From NCBI RefSeq assembly GCF_017115165.1, contig NZ_JABXKF010000015.1, forward strand, positions 1 to 64,000: a DNA stretch of 64,000 nucleotides, given 5' to 3'. This document shows positions 38,448 through 48,127 of this stretch, in pieces; the stretch's first letter is position 1; the number at the start of each line of letters is the position of its first letter. The notes under the pieces are model-generated. The model was not told where the DNA came from and searched no databases. It worked only from the letters and a program-made list of their open reading frames with translations. Position numbers and translations under genes: made by a program. Origin of the DNA: Nostoc sp. LPT (lineage in GTDB: Bacteria; Cyanobacteriota; Cyanobacteriia; Cyanobacteriales; Nostocaceae).

Positions 38448-38831
38448 TTAAAATGGCAGAGGAATGCCTAATAAAGCAAACACTAATTTAATTACATCTA
38501 GCGTAGCTTCTCCTATAACAGCACTTGCAGCAGCATCACGTATAGATTGCCCTAATTTAATAAGTTTACCTTTAGCTTTGGGGTTATTTTTAACTTCATT
38601 TGCCCAATCTTTAGCTACCTTCTGTTGAGCATCTTGGTGATTATAGCCCTGATTTTCTAGCTGCCGTAATAACTCTTGTATTTGTGTAGCAGCTTGAGAT
38701 AAATCCTGACTTATATTTATGTAATTACCATGTACTTGTAAATAATCACCTTCAATAGAAATAGATTTGTTAAAGTTACCACCAGCCCCTAAATATATAT
38801 TGTAAGTATTATTGTGATTTCCATTGCTCAT
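38448..38831 (-). CDS. Effector-associated-type cyanobacterial protein
   Basis: 127 residues. N-terminal repeat-like strand region GNFNKSISIEGDYLQVHGNY, then a helical part ISQDLSQAATQIQELLRQLE and a C-terminal hydrophobic helix LDVIKLVFALLGIPLPF. The same module occurs inside the adjacent GUN4 gene and is widespread as an N-terminal extension of cyanobacterial caspase, NACHT and pentapeptide proteins (family knowledge). It would act as an interaction module; the exact role is unknown. 47 bp upstream of the GUN4 gene, same strand. Confidence 0.7.
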   Translation of the reverse strand: MSNGNHNNTYNIYLGAGGNFNKSISIEGDYLQVHGNYINISQDLSQAATQIQELLRQLENQGYNHQDAQQKVAKDWANEVKNNPKAKGKLIKLGQSIRDAAASAVIGEATLDVIKLVFALLGIPLPF

Positions 38832-38951
38832 ATAAAAAACCTTTAGCTAGTATGTTTGCGAATCGAATTTACTGACTCGCTCTAAATGGATTAATTTATT
38901 TATAGTAGCGTATAGTACTACATTTAACTACTACAAGATTACTAAACGAAA

Positions 38952-38973
38952 AAAGCCTGCGTCAGCAGGCTTT
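38952..38973 (-). terminator. Rho-independent terminator of typA
   Basis: AAAGCCTGC / GCAGGCTTT stem (9 bp) with a 4-nt loop, followed on the minus strand by a T run (TTTTTT with the stem end). Lies 54 bp after the typA stop. Confidence 0.85.
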
Positions 38974-39026
38974 GTTTTGTGATGTTATTAAATGAGTGGG
39001 TGAGCAAGAACAGCCACCGCTATGAA

Positions 39027-40817
39027 TTACCGTTTCGCCAACTTCTTCGACATCTTCCGCAGACGAATCGATTGGGGCGTAACTTCCACCAATTCATCGG
39101 GGCCAATGTATTCCAAAGCACGCTCTAGGCTCATATCTATCGGTGCTTGCAGTTGCACTAGTTCATCGCCACCAGCAGCGCGGTGGTTGGTCAACTGCTT
39201 GGTCTTACAGATATTCAGTTCCAAATCTTGCGGACGATTGTGTTCGCCTACAATCATGCCTCTGTAAACCTTTGTACCGGGAACAATAAAGAATGCTCCT
39301 CTATCTTCAGCGTTCCTCATGGCGTAGAAGGTAGAAACGCCTTCTTCAAAGGAGATTAAAACGCCTTTGTTACGGGCTTCAATATCACCACTTAGTTGAC
39401 GGTAGTCTAAGAAGCTGTGGTTCATGATGCCTTCGCCACGAGTCATCCGCATGAATTCACCCCGGAAACCAATCAAACCACGGGCGGGTATGACAAACTC
39501 TAGCTGGGTGCGATCGCCACTACCTGGTTGCATATCTTGCATTTCGCCTTTGCGTTGTCCCAGGCGCTCAATACAGCTACCCACACCATCAACAGGAATG
39601 TCTAACACCAAGAGTTCATAAGGTTCACAAGGTTGACCGTTGACTTCGCGGTAAATTACCTGTGGCTGAGATACCTGAAACTCGAAGCCTTCCCGGCGCA
39701 TGGTTTCAATTAAAATACCCAGATGGAGTTCTCCCCGACCGGAAACAAGGAATTTATCGGGAGAATCGGTTTCTTCAACGCGCAAAGCCACGTTGGTTTC
39801 AAGTTCGCGGAATAAGCGATCGCGTATTTGTCGTGATGTCACCAACTTTCCTTCTTGACCAGCAAAGGGTGAATCATTCACCCAGAAGGTCATTTGCAAG
39901 GTTGGTTCATCCACTTTAATTAGTGGTAAAGCTTGGGGTTCGTTAGGATCAGTAATCGTTTCCCCAATATAAGCATCAGCGAAACCAGCCACCGCCACAA
40001 TATAACCTGCGGTTGCTTCTTCCAGGTCTACGCGCTTGAGTCCTTCAAAGCCCATCAACTTGGTAATTTTACCTTTGACAATAGTGCCGTTTTCTGTTAC
40101 CAAAGCCGCTTGCTGTCCTGAACGGATAGTACCGTTGTGAATTCTGCCAATCACAATCCGTCCCAGATATTCAGAATAATCTAGGGTTGTGACTTGCAAT
40201 TGCAGAGGCTTCTTGCTGTCGCCTACTGGTGGTGGAACGTGTTGCAGAATCGCATTAAACAGGGGTTGCATATCTACCGATTCTGCTTCCAAGCTTTCTT
40301 TCGCAAAACCTCCCATACCGGAGGCAAACAGATAGGTAAAATCACACTGGTCTTCATCTGCCCCTAATTCCAAGAACAGATCCAAAACTTTATCAACAGC
40401 AACGTGGGGGTCAGTTTGTCCACGATCGATTTTGTTGATTACAACGATGGGGCGCAGCCCTTTTTCTAAAGCTTTTTTCAGAACAAAGCGTGTTTGGGGC
40501 ATGGGGCCTTCATTGGCATCGACAATCAGAAGACATCCGTCAACCATGCCGAGTACCCGTTCAACTTCGCCACCAAAATCAGCGTGTCCCGGAGTATCAA
40601 CAATATTAATTAGTGTTTCTTTGTAGCGAACCGCCGTATTTTTGGACAGGATAGTAATACCCCGTTCCCGTTCTAGGGCGTTGGAGTCCATAACGCAATC
40701 CGGAACGTCTTCGCCTTCGCGGAAAATGCCGGATTGTTTGAGGAGTGCGTCAACCAGTGTGGTTTTGCCGTGGTCAACGTGGGCGATAATGGCGACGTTG
40801 CGAATTGGGAGCGTCAT
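39027..40817 (-). CDS. typA: Translational GTPase TypA/BipA
   Basis: 596 residues with the full TypA domain order: G1 [13 protein letters not shown]2 region RERGITI, G3 [13 protein letters not shown]4 NKID, domain II, then the C-terminal [14 protein letters not shown] and [18 protein letters not shown] segments. Ribosome-associated GTPase needed under stress. Normal length, monocistronic, with its own terminator. Confidence 0.97.
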   Translation of the reverse strand: MTLPIRNVAIIAHVDHGKTTLVDALLKQSGIFREGEDVPDCVMDSNALERERGITILSKNTAVRYKETLINIVDTPGHADFGGEVERVLGMVDGCLLIVDANEGPMPQTRFVLKKALEKGLRPIVVINKIDRGQTDPHVAVDKVLDLFLELGADEDQCDFTYLFASGMGGFAKESLEAESVDMQPLFNAILQHVPPPVGDSKKPLQLQVTTLDYSEYLGRIVIGRIHNGTIRSGQQAALVTENGTIVKGKITKLMGFEGLKRVDLEEATAGYIVAVAGFADAYIGETITDPNEPQALPLIKVDEPTLQMTFWVNDSPFAGQEGKLVTSRQIRDRLFRELETNVALRVEETDSPDKFLVSGRGELHLGILIETMRREGFEFQVSQPQVIYREVNGQPCEPYELLVLDIPVDGVGSCIERLGQRKGEMQDMQPGSGDRTQLEFVIPARGLIGFRGEFMRMTRGEGIMNHSFLDYRQLSGDIEARNKGVLISFEEGVSTFYAMRNAEDRGAFFIVPGTKVYRGMIVGEHNRPQDLELNICKTKQLTNHRAAGGDELVQLQAPIDMSLERALEYIGPDELVEVTPQSIRLRKMSKKLAKR

Positions 40818-41429
40818 AGAAGCTTTTGGTGAACTGTAGAGGGGGTTTATAAGATTTACATTTGAATGCTAGGCTGTTTTAACAGAATTGAGAACGATCG
40901 GCAAATTCTGTAAAGAACCTTTAATAATTCTAGCGTAATCGTCACAATTGCGGGGAGTTTTGTAAACCCCACAATGGAGATGTGTGGTAATTACGGCGTT
41001 GGTGGGATAACAAAAGCTTCTGTGACAAACAAATGTTTGCTGAAGGGCTGTATTACTTTTGAGAATTGCGGTTGATTCGCACAGAGGAATTTGTAGTTAG
41101 AAATGCTTTGGTGAAAAGTACGATCTTTGATTAATAGAGATGAAGTTACTGGCTACTAAAAGTCAAGTTATTTCGTGTTTGGGATCGAAGGGCAGCGATC
41201 GCCAAGCCTGGTTTTTTTTGACTAGAATGGGGTGGGTATCTCTACAAAAATATTCAACTTACACAGAATTCTCAGAATGTAGAGTTAGGTCAATTGTTTA
41301 AAAGAGCAAGAAGCGATGTCTACGACGGGCTACGCCTACGTCATTATCTATGTAGAGACTTTACAATATAACGCCTCTAGAGAATTTAAGGTATATTCTA
41401 AAAACTAATAAAATGACAGCGATAATTAT
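40818..41429. other. Divergent intergenic region between typA and a Ser/Thr kinase
   Basis: About 610 bp. It holds the promoters of both divergent genes, an SDR at 41313-41340 and a HIP1 site near 41197. The stretch TGCGGGGAGTTTTGTAAACC at 40949-40968 shows no recognisable RNA motif. No gene seen. Confidence 0.55.
41313..41340 (+). repeat. SDR copy
   Basis: GCGATGTCTACGACGGGCTA followed by CGCCTACG. Confidence 0.8.
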
Positions 41430-42800
41430 ATGGTCTGCTGCCTAAATCCTAATTGCGAGAATCCCAAAAATCCTGACGGGGCAAATTTTTGCCTCAGTTG
41501 TGGCACAGAGTTGGTGTCGCTATTGAGAAATCGTTACCGAATCATCACACCATTAGGGAGAGGAGGTTTTGCACGCACATATATCGCCGAAGATATAGAC
41601 AAGCTAAATGAACGATGTGTTGTTAAGCAGCTGGTTCTAAGTCAATTTTATGGCAGTCAGGGTAGTCAGGCACATAAAAAAGCGACTGAGTTGTTTGAAC
41701 GAGAAGCCAAACGTCTCAAAGAACTAGGAGAACATGTCCAAATTCCTAATTTGTATGCATATTTTAAGGAAGCTGAATATCTGTATTTAGTGCAGCAGTT
41801 TATCGAAGGGCAAAATCTGTTGCAAGAATTAAAACAACAGGGGGTTTTTGATGAAGCCAAGATTCGAGATTTTTTAAATGATTTATTATCTGTACTGGTA
41901 GATATACATCAACAACAAGTAATTCACCGAGATATTAAACCAGAAAATATTATTCGCCGTCAAAATGATGGAAAATTAGTACTAATTGATTTTGGGGTGG
42001 CAAAGCAAAAGACGGAACCTACAAACACTACAATAGGGACAATTATTGGTTCATTAGGTTATGCACCAATTGAGCAAATGCAAACAGGTAAAGTTTTTCT
42101 GTCTAGTGATATTTATAGTTTAGGAATAACTTGCTTTCAACTACTGACCAATATTTCTCCTTCGAGTTTGTGGATGAAACAAGGCTATGGTTGGACTTCT
42201 AATTGGCGGCAGCATTTAACGCAACCCATAAGTCAAGAATTAGAGATGATTCTTAATAAGTCACTACAAGAAAATCACGAACAGCGTTATCAATCTGCAC
42301 AGGCTGTCTTACAAGACTTGAATAAGTTGCCACCGCTAAGGTATACATTAGCTTCTACAGTTATTCCACCTACTCTGCCATCAAGAGCGCAACCACAAAA
42401 TCAACATAAATCAACTCGATATCTACCGCAATTCTCTAACAGTAGATTATTGTCTGGAGCAATAATAGCTGGATCGGGTAGTTCATTTTTAGCGATCGCA
42501 CTTATAAGTTTTCTCGGAACTACTTGGATTAGCTCTGGATTGTGGTTGCTAATTTTAGGAGGATTAGTCTTTATTCAATCTCGCCCACTTTTGGAAAAAG
42601 CTTATTTAATTGTTGTTGCTATCATCGCAAATTTACTCATTGTCTTTATTTTCAGAAATATCCTAACTAATAATCTTCTCAAAGCTGGTTTAAATGGACT
42701 GTTACTCGTAGGATTGCTAGTTATTATGGCAGGTTTGTTGACAGTTATTATAGTGGGTGTCTCTGAAATAATAAACAAAATAATTTCTAAATATCTTTAG
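41430..42800 (+). CDS. Zinc-ribbon Ser/Thr protein kinase with C-terminal membrane segments
   Basis: 456 residues. N-terminal zinc ribbon (CCLNPNCENPKNP, FCLSCGTEL), kinase domain about 34-305 (glycine loop LGRGGFARTYIA, VVKQL Lys, catalytic loop HRDIKPENII, DFGVAK, APIEQM activation segment), then a linker and four hydrophobic segments (about 345-455). Eukaryotic-type kinase typical of Nostoc. Followed 68 bp later on the same strand by a periplasmic-binding protein, a common pairing that suggests a sensor output. Confidence 0.92.
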   Translation: MVCCLNPNCENPKNPDGANFCLSCGTELVSLLRNRYRIITPLGRGGFARTYIAEDIDKLNERCVVKQLVLSQFYGSQGSQAHKKATELFEREAKRLKELGEHVQIPNLYAYFKEAEYLYLVQQFIEGQNLLQELKQQGVFDEAKIRDFLNDLLSVLVDIHQQQVIHRDIKPENIIRRQNDGKLVLIDFGVAKQKTEPTNTTIGTIIGSLGYAPIEQMQTGKVFLSSDIYSLGITCFQLLTNISPSSLWMKQGYGWTSNWRQHLTQPISQELEMILNKSLQENHEQRYQSAQAVLQDLNKLPPLRYTLASTVIPPTLPSRAQPQNQHKSTRYLPQFSNSRLLSGAIIAGSGSSFLAIALISFLGTTWISSGLWLLILGGLVFIQSRPLLEKAYLIVVAIIANLLIVFIFRNILTNNLLKAGLNGLLLVGLLVIMAGLLTVIIVGVSEIINKIISKYL

Positions 42801-42868
42801 TTTTTTGGTTTTGCTCAATTGTCATAAATTTCTTTCAGATAAACTTTGTAAAAGTTGGGTAATTATTC

Positions 42869-44335
42869 ATGAAAAATCAAAAAGAAAACTTGAGACTGCT
42901 TATTTCTCTTGGTCTGGCTGGGGTAATGGTAGCAGCTATTTTATGGTTAATTAGCAAAGTTTCTTCTACTATCATAACAACATCATCAAACCCGACACAA
43001 ACTTCATCTTCATTGACAAATAAGCCTTCACTAATGAATTTAGGTACAAGGATTTTGGTGAAAGTGCAAACATCCCCAGAAAAAACAGATGGAGTTAAAG
43101 CTTTTGCTGAGAAAGATTTCAGTACTGCCGTTAAAAAATTTACTGATTCTCTGAAAAATAATCCAAACGATCCAGAAACTTTAATTTATTTAAACAATAA
43201 TGCCAAAATAGCACGAGATAATTCAGAAGCTATAAAAGTTGCGATCGTCGCACCAATTAACTTCGATCCTAGTTTAGCAGAAGAGATTTTACGTGGTGTA
43301 GCTCAAGCTCAAAATGAAGTTAATACTCAAGGAGGAATTAATGGTAAAAAATTGCAAATTGTAATTGCAAGTGCTGATAATAGAGAAGATTCTGCACGCC
43401 TAGATAATGAATTAGTTCAAGATAAAAGCCTTGTAGCTGCCGTGGGTGTTAGACGTAAAGCAGAAATATATAAAGAGAAAGGTTTGGTTTTAGTCTTGCC
43501 CGTCGAGCTACCAAATCAAGCAGAAAATCCAGCAAAATTAGATAATAATACAGTAAATAGTCAGTCTAATAGTTCTACAAGTAACTACTTGTTTCATGTA
43601 AATCCTTTATATAATAATTTAGTAGATACTCATTCTCGCTACATTGCTCGACAAGCAAGAAATGTTGCTATTTGTGGCGATGTTCGTAGTTCAAGAGATA
43701 ATTCAGCCTCTTCATCAAATCAGATACTTGTAGAACAGTACACTCAAGCTATCAAAAATTATGGCAGCAACGTTATTAGTACACCTTGCAATTTAGCAGA
43801 CAAAAATTTTGACCCTAAAGCTTTTGTGGATAAAGCCATAGAAACAGAAAATGCAAGTGGTTTTTTACTAATGCCTTCAATCAGAAATATATACTTTGCC
43901 ACCAAAGTAGCACAAGAGGTTAAAGGTAGAAAGCCACTGTTTGCTTCTGAAACTATGTACAGTGCTACAACTTTACAAAATGGCAAGGATCTAGAAGGAA
44001 TGGTATTACCTGTGTATTGGCATCGTAATGCTAATAAAGATAACCCATTTGCGAAAAATGCCTTTCAGCTTTGGAATGCACAAGTAAATCAGAGAACGGC
44101 GGGAGCTTATGATGCACTTCAAGCAATTATTGCTGGCTTAAAAGAAGACGGTACCCGCGAAGGATTACAAAGGGTATTATCTAATCCCAATTTTTCAACA
44201 TCTGGAGCAACTGGAATGATTCAGTTTTCGCCCTCCGGGGAGCGTCAAGGAGAAGCAATGCTAGTCAAAATTGAGCGTTGTGAGTCTTGTTCTAGTGGAA
44301 CTGGTTACGATTTTGCCCTCTTGAATAAGAAATAG
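42869..44335 (+). CDS. Leu/Ile/Val-type periplasmic-binding protein
   Basis: 488 residues. An N-terminal anchor (LLISLGLAGVMVAAILWLI) and a low-complexity Ser/Thr linker precede a short TPR-like part (FAEKDFSTAVKKFTDSL) and a type I periplasmic-binding fold (VAIVAPINFDPSLAEEILRG, AGAYDALQAIIAGLKEDGTR). No permease or ATPase is nearby, so it may act as a sensor for the upstream kinase rather than as a transporter component (inference). Confidence 0.85.
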   Translation: MKNQKENLRLLISLGLAGVMVAAILWLISKVSSTIITTSSNPTQTSSSLTNKPSLMNLGTRILVKVQTSPEKTDGVKAFAEKDFSTAVKKFTDSLKNNPNDPETLIYLNNNAKIARDNSEAIKVAIVAPINFDPSLAEEILRGVAQAQNEVNTQGGINGKKLQIVIASADNREDSARLDNELVQDKSLVAAVGVRRKAEIYKEKGLVLVLPVELPNQAENPAKLDNNTVNSQSNSSTSNYLFHVNPLYNNLVDTHSRYIARQARNVAICGDVRSSRDNSASSSNQILVEQYTQAIKNYGSNVISTPCNLADKNFDPKAFVDKAIETENASGFLLMPSIRNIYFATKVAQEVKGRKPLFASETMYSATTLQNGKDLEGMVLPVYWHRNANKDNPFAKNAFQLWNAQVNQRTAGAYDALQAIIAGLKEDGTREGLQRVLSNPNFSTSGATGMIQFSPSGERQGEAMLVKIERCESCSSGTGYDFALLNKK

Positions 44336-44599
44336 TTTTTTTGATGTTAATTTTCATTCTAAAGATATAGATTGCTCCCAAATAGGTAATCTATTCAATT
44401 TGAATGTCATACTAAACTTATTGATTTGATTGCAATCAAAAATTGAAGCGATCGCTTCAATTTTTCTCTAACAAAAAGTTTTGTTTATCTACCCAGAGTT
44501 GTGAGAGCGATCGCTCAAAAGAAAGATGGAATCTCCATAAATTCTGTGTCAAGGTTATATCAGTAAGAATTACGAACACTTTGCCGACGGAGAACACAG

Positions 44600-45652
44600 A
44601 TGGTAGCTACATTAGATGATACTAAACGCAATGCTATTGCTGTAAAACTTGCAAGTATTAAAGCTCTGCAACAGTTGCTCATCGAAAATGAAAAATCGCT
44701 TTTGACGCAAGGGCTTGATGCCGAAATTGCCGATCGCATCCGAAATTTTATCAATGATGATGAAAAAAACCTTGGTATTTTAGAAACTGTAATTGGTCAG
44801 TATGGGATTCAGGCTGAACCCAAAAAAAACGTTACACAATTCCTTGAAAAAGCTCGCGAATTGTTCAAAGGTTCTGAGTTAAGCCTGTATGAAAAAATCT
44901 CTCAGCATGAATTGCTGAAACATCAAATAGTAATGAGTGGCTTGATAGTTCACAAAGCTGCTCAAAAAGTTGGTGCTGATGTGTTGCTAGCGATCGGGCC
45001 TTTGAATACCATAAACTTTGAGAACCGCGCTCACCAAGAGCAACTCAAAGGCATTCTGGAGATTCTGGGTGTCCGCGAACTCACTGGACAAGATGCAGAT
45101 CAAGGAATTTGGGCACGTGTTCAAGACGCTTTGGCCGCAGTTAGTGGTGTAGTAGGTAGTGCTGTCACCCAAAACAGCGACAAAAAGGATCTAAATATCC
45201 AAGATGTCATCCGCCTCGATCACAACAAGGTAAATACCCTATTCACCGAACTACTACAAAGCAACGATCCACAAAAGATCCAAGAGTACTTCGGTCAAAT
45301 TTACAAGGATTTAACTGCCCACGCTGGAGCTGAAGAAGAAGTTGTCTATCCAAAAGTACGTCCTTTCTACGGTCAAGATAACACCCAAGAACTGTTTGAT
45401 GAACAAGCTGAAATGAAGCGGGTGTTAGACCAAATTAAGGCTATTAGCCCTTCTTCATCTGAATTCAAAGATCAAGTTACACAACTTATGAAAGCTGTTG
45501 GCGACCATATTCGTCAAGAAGAAAGCACAATGTTTACCGCCATTCGCAACAACTTAAGCACTGAGCAAACTGAACAACTGGCGACTGAATTCAAAGCCGC
45601 TAAGACCCGAATTCAAGAGAAATTGGGCGTTGTTAGTGAATCGAATGTGTAG
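44600..45652 (+). CDS. Ferritin-like / hemerythrin HHE domain protein
   Basis: 350 residues. The N-terminal about 185 residues are helical and DUF892/ferritin-like (ALQQLLIENEKSLL, EKISQHELLKHQIV). A hemerythrin domain (about 200-340) has ligands in RLDHNKVNTLFTEL, HAGAEEEVVYPKV and GDHIRQEESTMF, consistent with a di-iron site. Possibly oxygen or iron handling. Followed by a strong terminator. Confidence 0.88.
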   Translation: MVATLDDTKRNAIAVKLASIKALQQLLIENEKSLLTQGLDAEIADRIRNFINDDEKNLGILETVIGQYGIQAEPKKNVTQFLEKARELFKGSELSLYEKISQHELLKHQIVMSGLIVHKAAQKVGADVLLAIGPLNTINFENRAHQEQLKGILEILGVRELTGQDADQGIWARVQDALAAVSGVVGSAVTQNSDKKDLNIQDVIRLDHNKVNTLFTELLQSNDPQKIQEYFGQIYKDLTAHAGAEEEVVYPKVRPFYGQDNTQELFDEQAEMKRVLDQIKAISPSSSEFKDQVTQLMKAVGDHIRQEESTMFTAIRNNLSTEQTEQLATEFKAAKTRIQEKLGVVSESNV

Positions 45653-45691
45653 GACGCTTTTGGGCTTTTTATATCCGCTAAAAAAAGTTAG

Positions 45692-45737
45692 TTAAACAAA
45701 AACTCCCAGCGCTGATGTGCTGGGAGTTTTTGTTTAA
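45692..45737. terminator. Bidirectional terminator, 19-bp perfect stem
   Basis: TTAAACAAAAACTCCCAGC, 8-nt loop, then the exact reverse complement. A and T tracts on both sides make it work for the hemerythrin gene (+) and the M20 peptidase gene (-), whose stop lies inside the stem. Confidence 0.92.
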
Positions 45738-46918
45738 AGATTTTGCTGACAATATTTATAAGCGGCATAAGCCATAGTTACAACGCCAGTGATAATGGCA
45801 GATTCATCGACTTCAAATTGGGGATGGTGTAAGGGGTGGTTAATGATTCTTTCTTTGTAGCCTACACCTAAGCGAAACATGGAACCAGGGACGTGTTCCA
45901 AATAAATAGAAAAATCTTCAGATCCAAGGGAGGATTCCGGTAAAACTTGAACGCGATCGCTACTCCAAGCTTCTTCTGCGGCTGATTGTAACAATTGCGT
46001 CAAGGTATAATCATTTTGGACGCTGGGTACACCTTGGCGATAATTGACTTGATACTTTGCCCCATAGGTATGGCAAACATTAGATACAATGTTTTCAATC
46101 CAGTTTGGGAGATGGGCACGAGTTTCGGGATGGAGCGATCGCACAGTTCCCAATAACTGCACTTTATCGGCAATTACATTCGGCGCTCTGCCACCATTAA
46201 ATTTCCCTATGCTCAAGACTAGAGGACGCAAAGGATTCTGCGTCCGGCTGATGGCTTGTTGCAGTGCAGTAATCACTTGACAAGCAATCCAAATTGCATC
46301 AATCGCCTCATGGGGACGTGCCCCGTGCCCAGATTCTCCCATAATCAGAATCTCTAAATCATCAGCAGCGGCTGTCAAAGCCCCGTAACGCACGCCAATA
46401 GAGCCTGCGGGTATAGAAGGAAAAACATGAACCCCTAATAAAGCTGAGACGTTTTCCATCGCTCCATCTTTCACCATCCAGCTTGCCCCTTGAGCAATTT
46501 CCTCGGCTGGCTGAAATAAAAACCGCACTTTGCCACCCAACTCCTGTGCCACTTGCGATAGCACCATTGCCGTTCCTAACCCCACTGTGGTGTGGACATC
46601 GTGACCGCAAGCGTGCATAATACCATCTGTACGAGAGGCATATTCTAAATTTGTGCCCTCTTGAATTGGCAAGGCATCCATATCAGTGCGAATTGCCAAT
46701 AAACGGTCATTTTGGCTAGTGCCTTGCAGTTCTCCAATTACGCCCGTTTTACCAACTCCCTCTTGTACGTGCAGCCCACTAGAAGACAAAACACCAGCTA
46801 CGAAGGCTGCTGTTTGGTACTCCTGACCGCTAAGTTCTGGGTGAGAGTGGATGTGGCGGCGAATTTCAATTAAGCGGGGCGCTAGTTTTGCGGCTAAGTC
46901 TTTAATACGGGTAAGCAT
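45734..46918 (-). CDS. M20D family amidohydrolase / peptidase
   Basis: 394 residues from the ATG at 46918 (MLTRIKDLAAKLAPRLIEIR). Metal and catalytic motifs: RRHIHSHPELSGQE, MHACGHDVHTT (Cys and His ligands) and FQPAEEIAQGA, typical of hippurate, IAA-amino-acid or N-acyl amino acid hydrolases. The open frame extends to 47080 through low-complexity repeat DNA (SPLSPLSPL); that part is not credible. No signal peptide; substrate unknown. Confidence 0.88.
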   Translation of the reverse strand: MLTRIKDLAAKLAPRLIEIRRHIHSHPELSGQEYQTAAFVAGVLSSSGLHVQEGVGKTGVIGELQGTSQNDRLLAIRTDMDALPIQEGTNLEYASRTDGIMHACGHDVHTTVGLGTAMVLSQVAQELGGKVRFLFQPAEEIAQGASWMVKDGAMENVSALLGVHVFPSIPAGSIGVRYGALTAAADDLEILIMGESGHGARPHEAIDAIWIACQVITALQQAISRTQNPLRPLVLSIGKFNGGRAPNVIADKVQLLGTVRSLHPETRAHLPNWIENIVSNVCHTYGAKYQVNYRQGVPSVQNDYTLTQLLQSAAEEAWSSDRVQVLPESSLGSEDFSIYLEHVPGSMFRLGVGYKERIINHPLHHPQFEVDESAIITGVVTMAYAAYKYCQQNL

Positions 46919-47070
46919 CGATTTAATTAATCTATAGGCTTTTTTCCCATGATAAAGAAATGTTAACAAACAAAATGCTCTTTGCCATACAAGGATAGTT
47001 GAGAACAAGCAGAGGGCAAGGGAGCAGGGGAGACGAGGAGACAAGGGGGACAAGGGGGACAAGGGGGAAT

Positions 47071-47158
47071 TATTGAACAAGTCTCTCCCTTATCTCCCCC
47101 CTCTACCTTGTCTCTTCTCAATGCCCTGTTTGGCCCATGCCCCATTTCCTACTCCCCA
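47071..47158. repeat. Left arm of an inverted repeat around the pentapeptide gene
   Basis: GAACAAGTCTCTCCC ... CTACCTTGTCTCTTCTCAAT then GCCCTGTTTGGCCCATG, matching 47999-48092 in inverted orientation. Adjacent upstream DNA (47010-47068) is GGGGACAA-type short repeat. Confidence 0.75.
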
Positions 47159-47160
47159 GT

Positions 47161-47724
47161 TTATTTTGAGTAGCAGGTTGTGGCTAAAGTATTTTCGGGT
47201 TTGTACTCGTTACATTCTCTGGGATTTTGACGCTCTAACGACCAACCATAAGGTTTGTCGGAGGTGACAACACCATTATTTAAAGTTGTTAGTCGGTAGT
47301 TAGCCCCCCGAAAATTAGTAAATTGCAATTTGGCATCTTTTAAGTTCGCTGCTTCTAAATTGGCACTGATGAAACCGGCATAAGACAGATCGGCATTTTC
47401 CAGGGATGCTGATTTCAAATTTGCTCCTGTTAAGGAAGCACCACTGAGATTAACCGAATTCAAAACCGCACCTTCTAAATTTGCACCGGTGAGATCGGCA
47501 TTCGTGAGATTAGCTTGAGATAATGTAGCGCCGCTCAAGTCAGCCCCTCGCAAATTTGCTCCAGTTAAATTCAGTTTAGTTAGGTCAGCGCCACTCAAAT
47601 TACACCGAGGACAGGCACTTGTTGCTTTCAACTGATCCAAGTCTAGCTGATTTAATGCAAGAGCCTGCTGTGCAAACGCTAAACAGGCTAACAGGGAGAC
47701 GGTGGCAACAATCTTAAGTTTCAT
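47161..47724 (-). CDS. Secreted pentapeptide-repeat protein
   Basis: 187 residues. Signal peptide (about 1-23: VATVSLLACLAFAQQALA), then CPRCNLSGADLTKLNL and about 20 A(D/N)LxG-type pentapeptide units forming a right-handed quadrilateral beta-helix. The C-terminal 50 residues carry two Cys (NPRECNEYK, ATTCYSK). Likely periplasmic or lumenal. Function unknown. Confidence 0.88.
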   Translation of the reverse strand: MKLKIVATVSLLACLAFAQQALALNQLDLDQLKATSACPRCNLSGADLTKLNLTGANLRGADLSGATLSQANLTNADLTGANLEGAVLNSVNLSGASLTGANLKSASLENADLSYAGFISANLEAANLKDAKLQFTNFRGANYRLTTLNNGVVTSDKPYGWSLERQNPRECNEYKPENTLATTCYSK

Positions 47725-47849
47725 ATTTTTACTGATATTTACAAAAATGACAAGTTACGAATATCACGTATTGTCATCCTTACATATACTGCTTCTCTAA
47801 GGAAGTGCAGGGATGAAGCATTGATTAAGAAGCTGTAAAAATACTATAA

Positions 47850-47990
47850 ATTATAATAGTAAGACTACTCAAACGGAAATATAGGCTATAGAATCAAATC
47901 GTAAGGAACTATACCGAACCAATTATAGACTACCAAATATGTGATCCCCCTAGCTCGATTAAAAATACGACTAGGGGGATCTTGTTTTTA
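47850..47990 (+). ncRNA. Candidate small RNA ending in a strong terminator
   Basis: A promoter-like TATAAT (about 47849-47854) is followed about 90 nt later by a hairpin GATCCCCCTAG / CTAGGGGGATC (47943-47953 and 47971-47981) and TTGTTTTT on the plus strand. No plus-strand gene ends there, and both neighbours are on the minus strand, so the terminator has no obvious protein-coding partner. Speculative. Confidence 0.4.
47943..47989 (+). terminator. Plus-strand hairpin terminator without an upstream gene
   Basis: 11-bp perfect stem (GATCCCCCTAG) with a 17-nt loop and a TTGTTTTT tail. Orientation fits plus-strand transcription only. Confidence 0.75.
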
Positions 47991-47998
47991 GGCATTGG

Positions 47999-48092
47999 GC
48001 AAAGGGCATGGGGAATGGGAAATGGGCCAAACAGGGCATTGAGGAGAGACAAGGTAGACAAGGAGAAGGGAAAGACTTGTTGCAAGTTCTAA
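47999..48092. repeat. Right arm of the inverted repeat around the pentapeptide gene
   Basis: GCATGGGGAATGGGAAATGG, then GCCAAACAGGGCATTGAG and GAGACAAGGTAGACAAGG; inverted counterpart of 47071-47158. Confidence 0.75.
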
Positions 48093-48127
48093 CTTTTGTC
48101 ACCTTGTCTTCTGCTCCCCTGCTTTCT

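Noticed and set aside
45734-47080. Longer M20 peptidase with N-terminal SPLSPLSPL segment
   Set aside because: The extension is translated from GGGGACAA-type short repeats. The family N-terminus starts at 46918.
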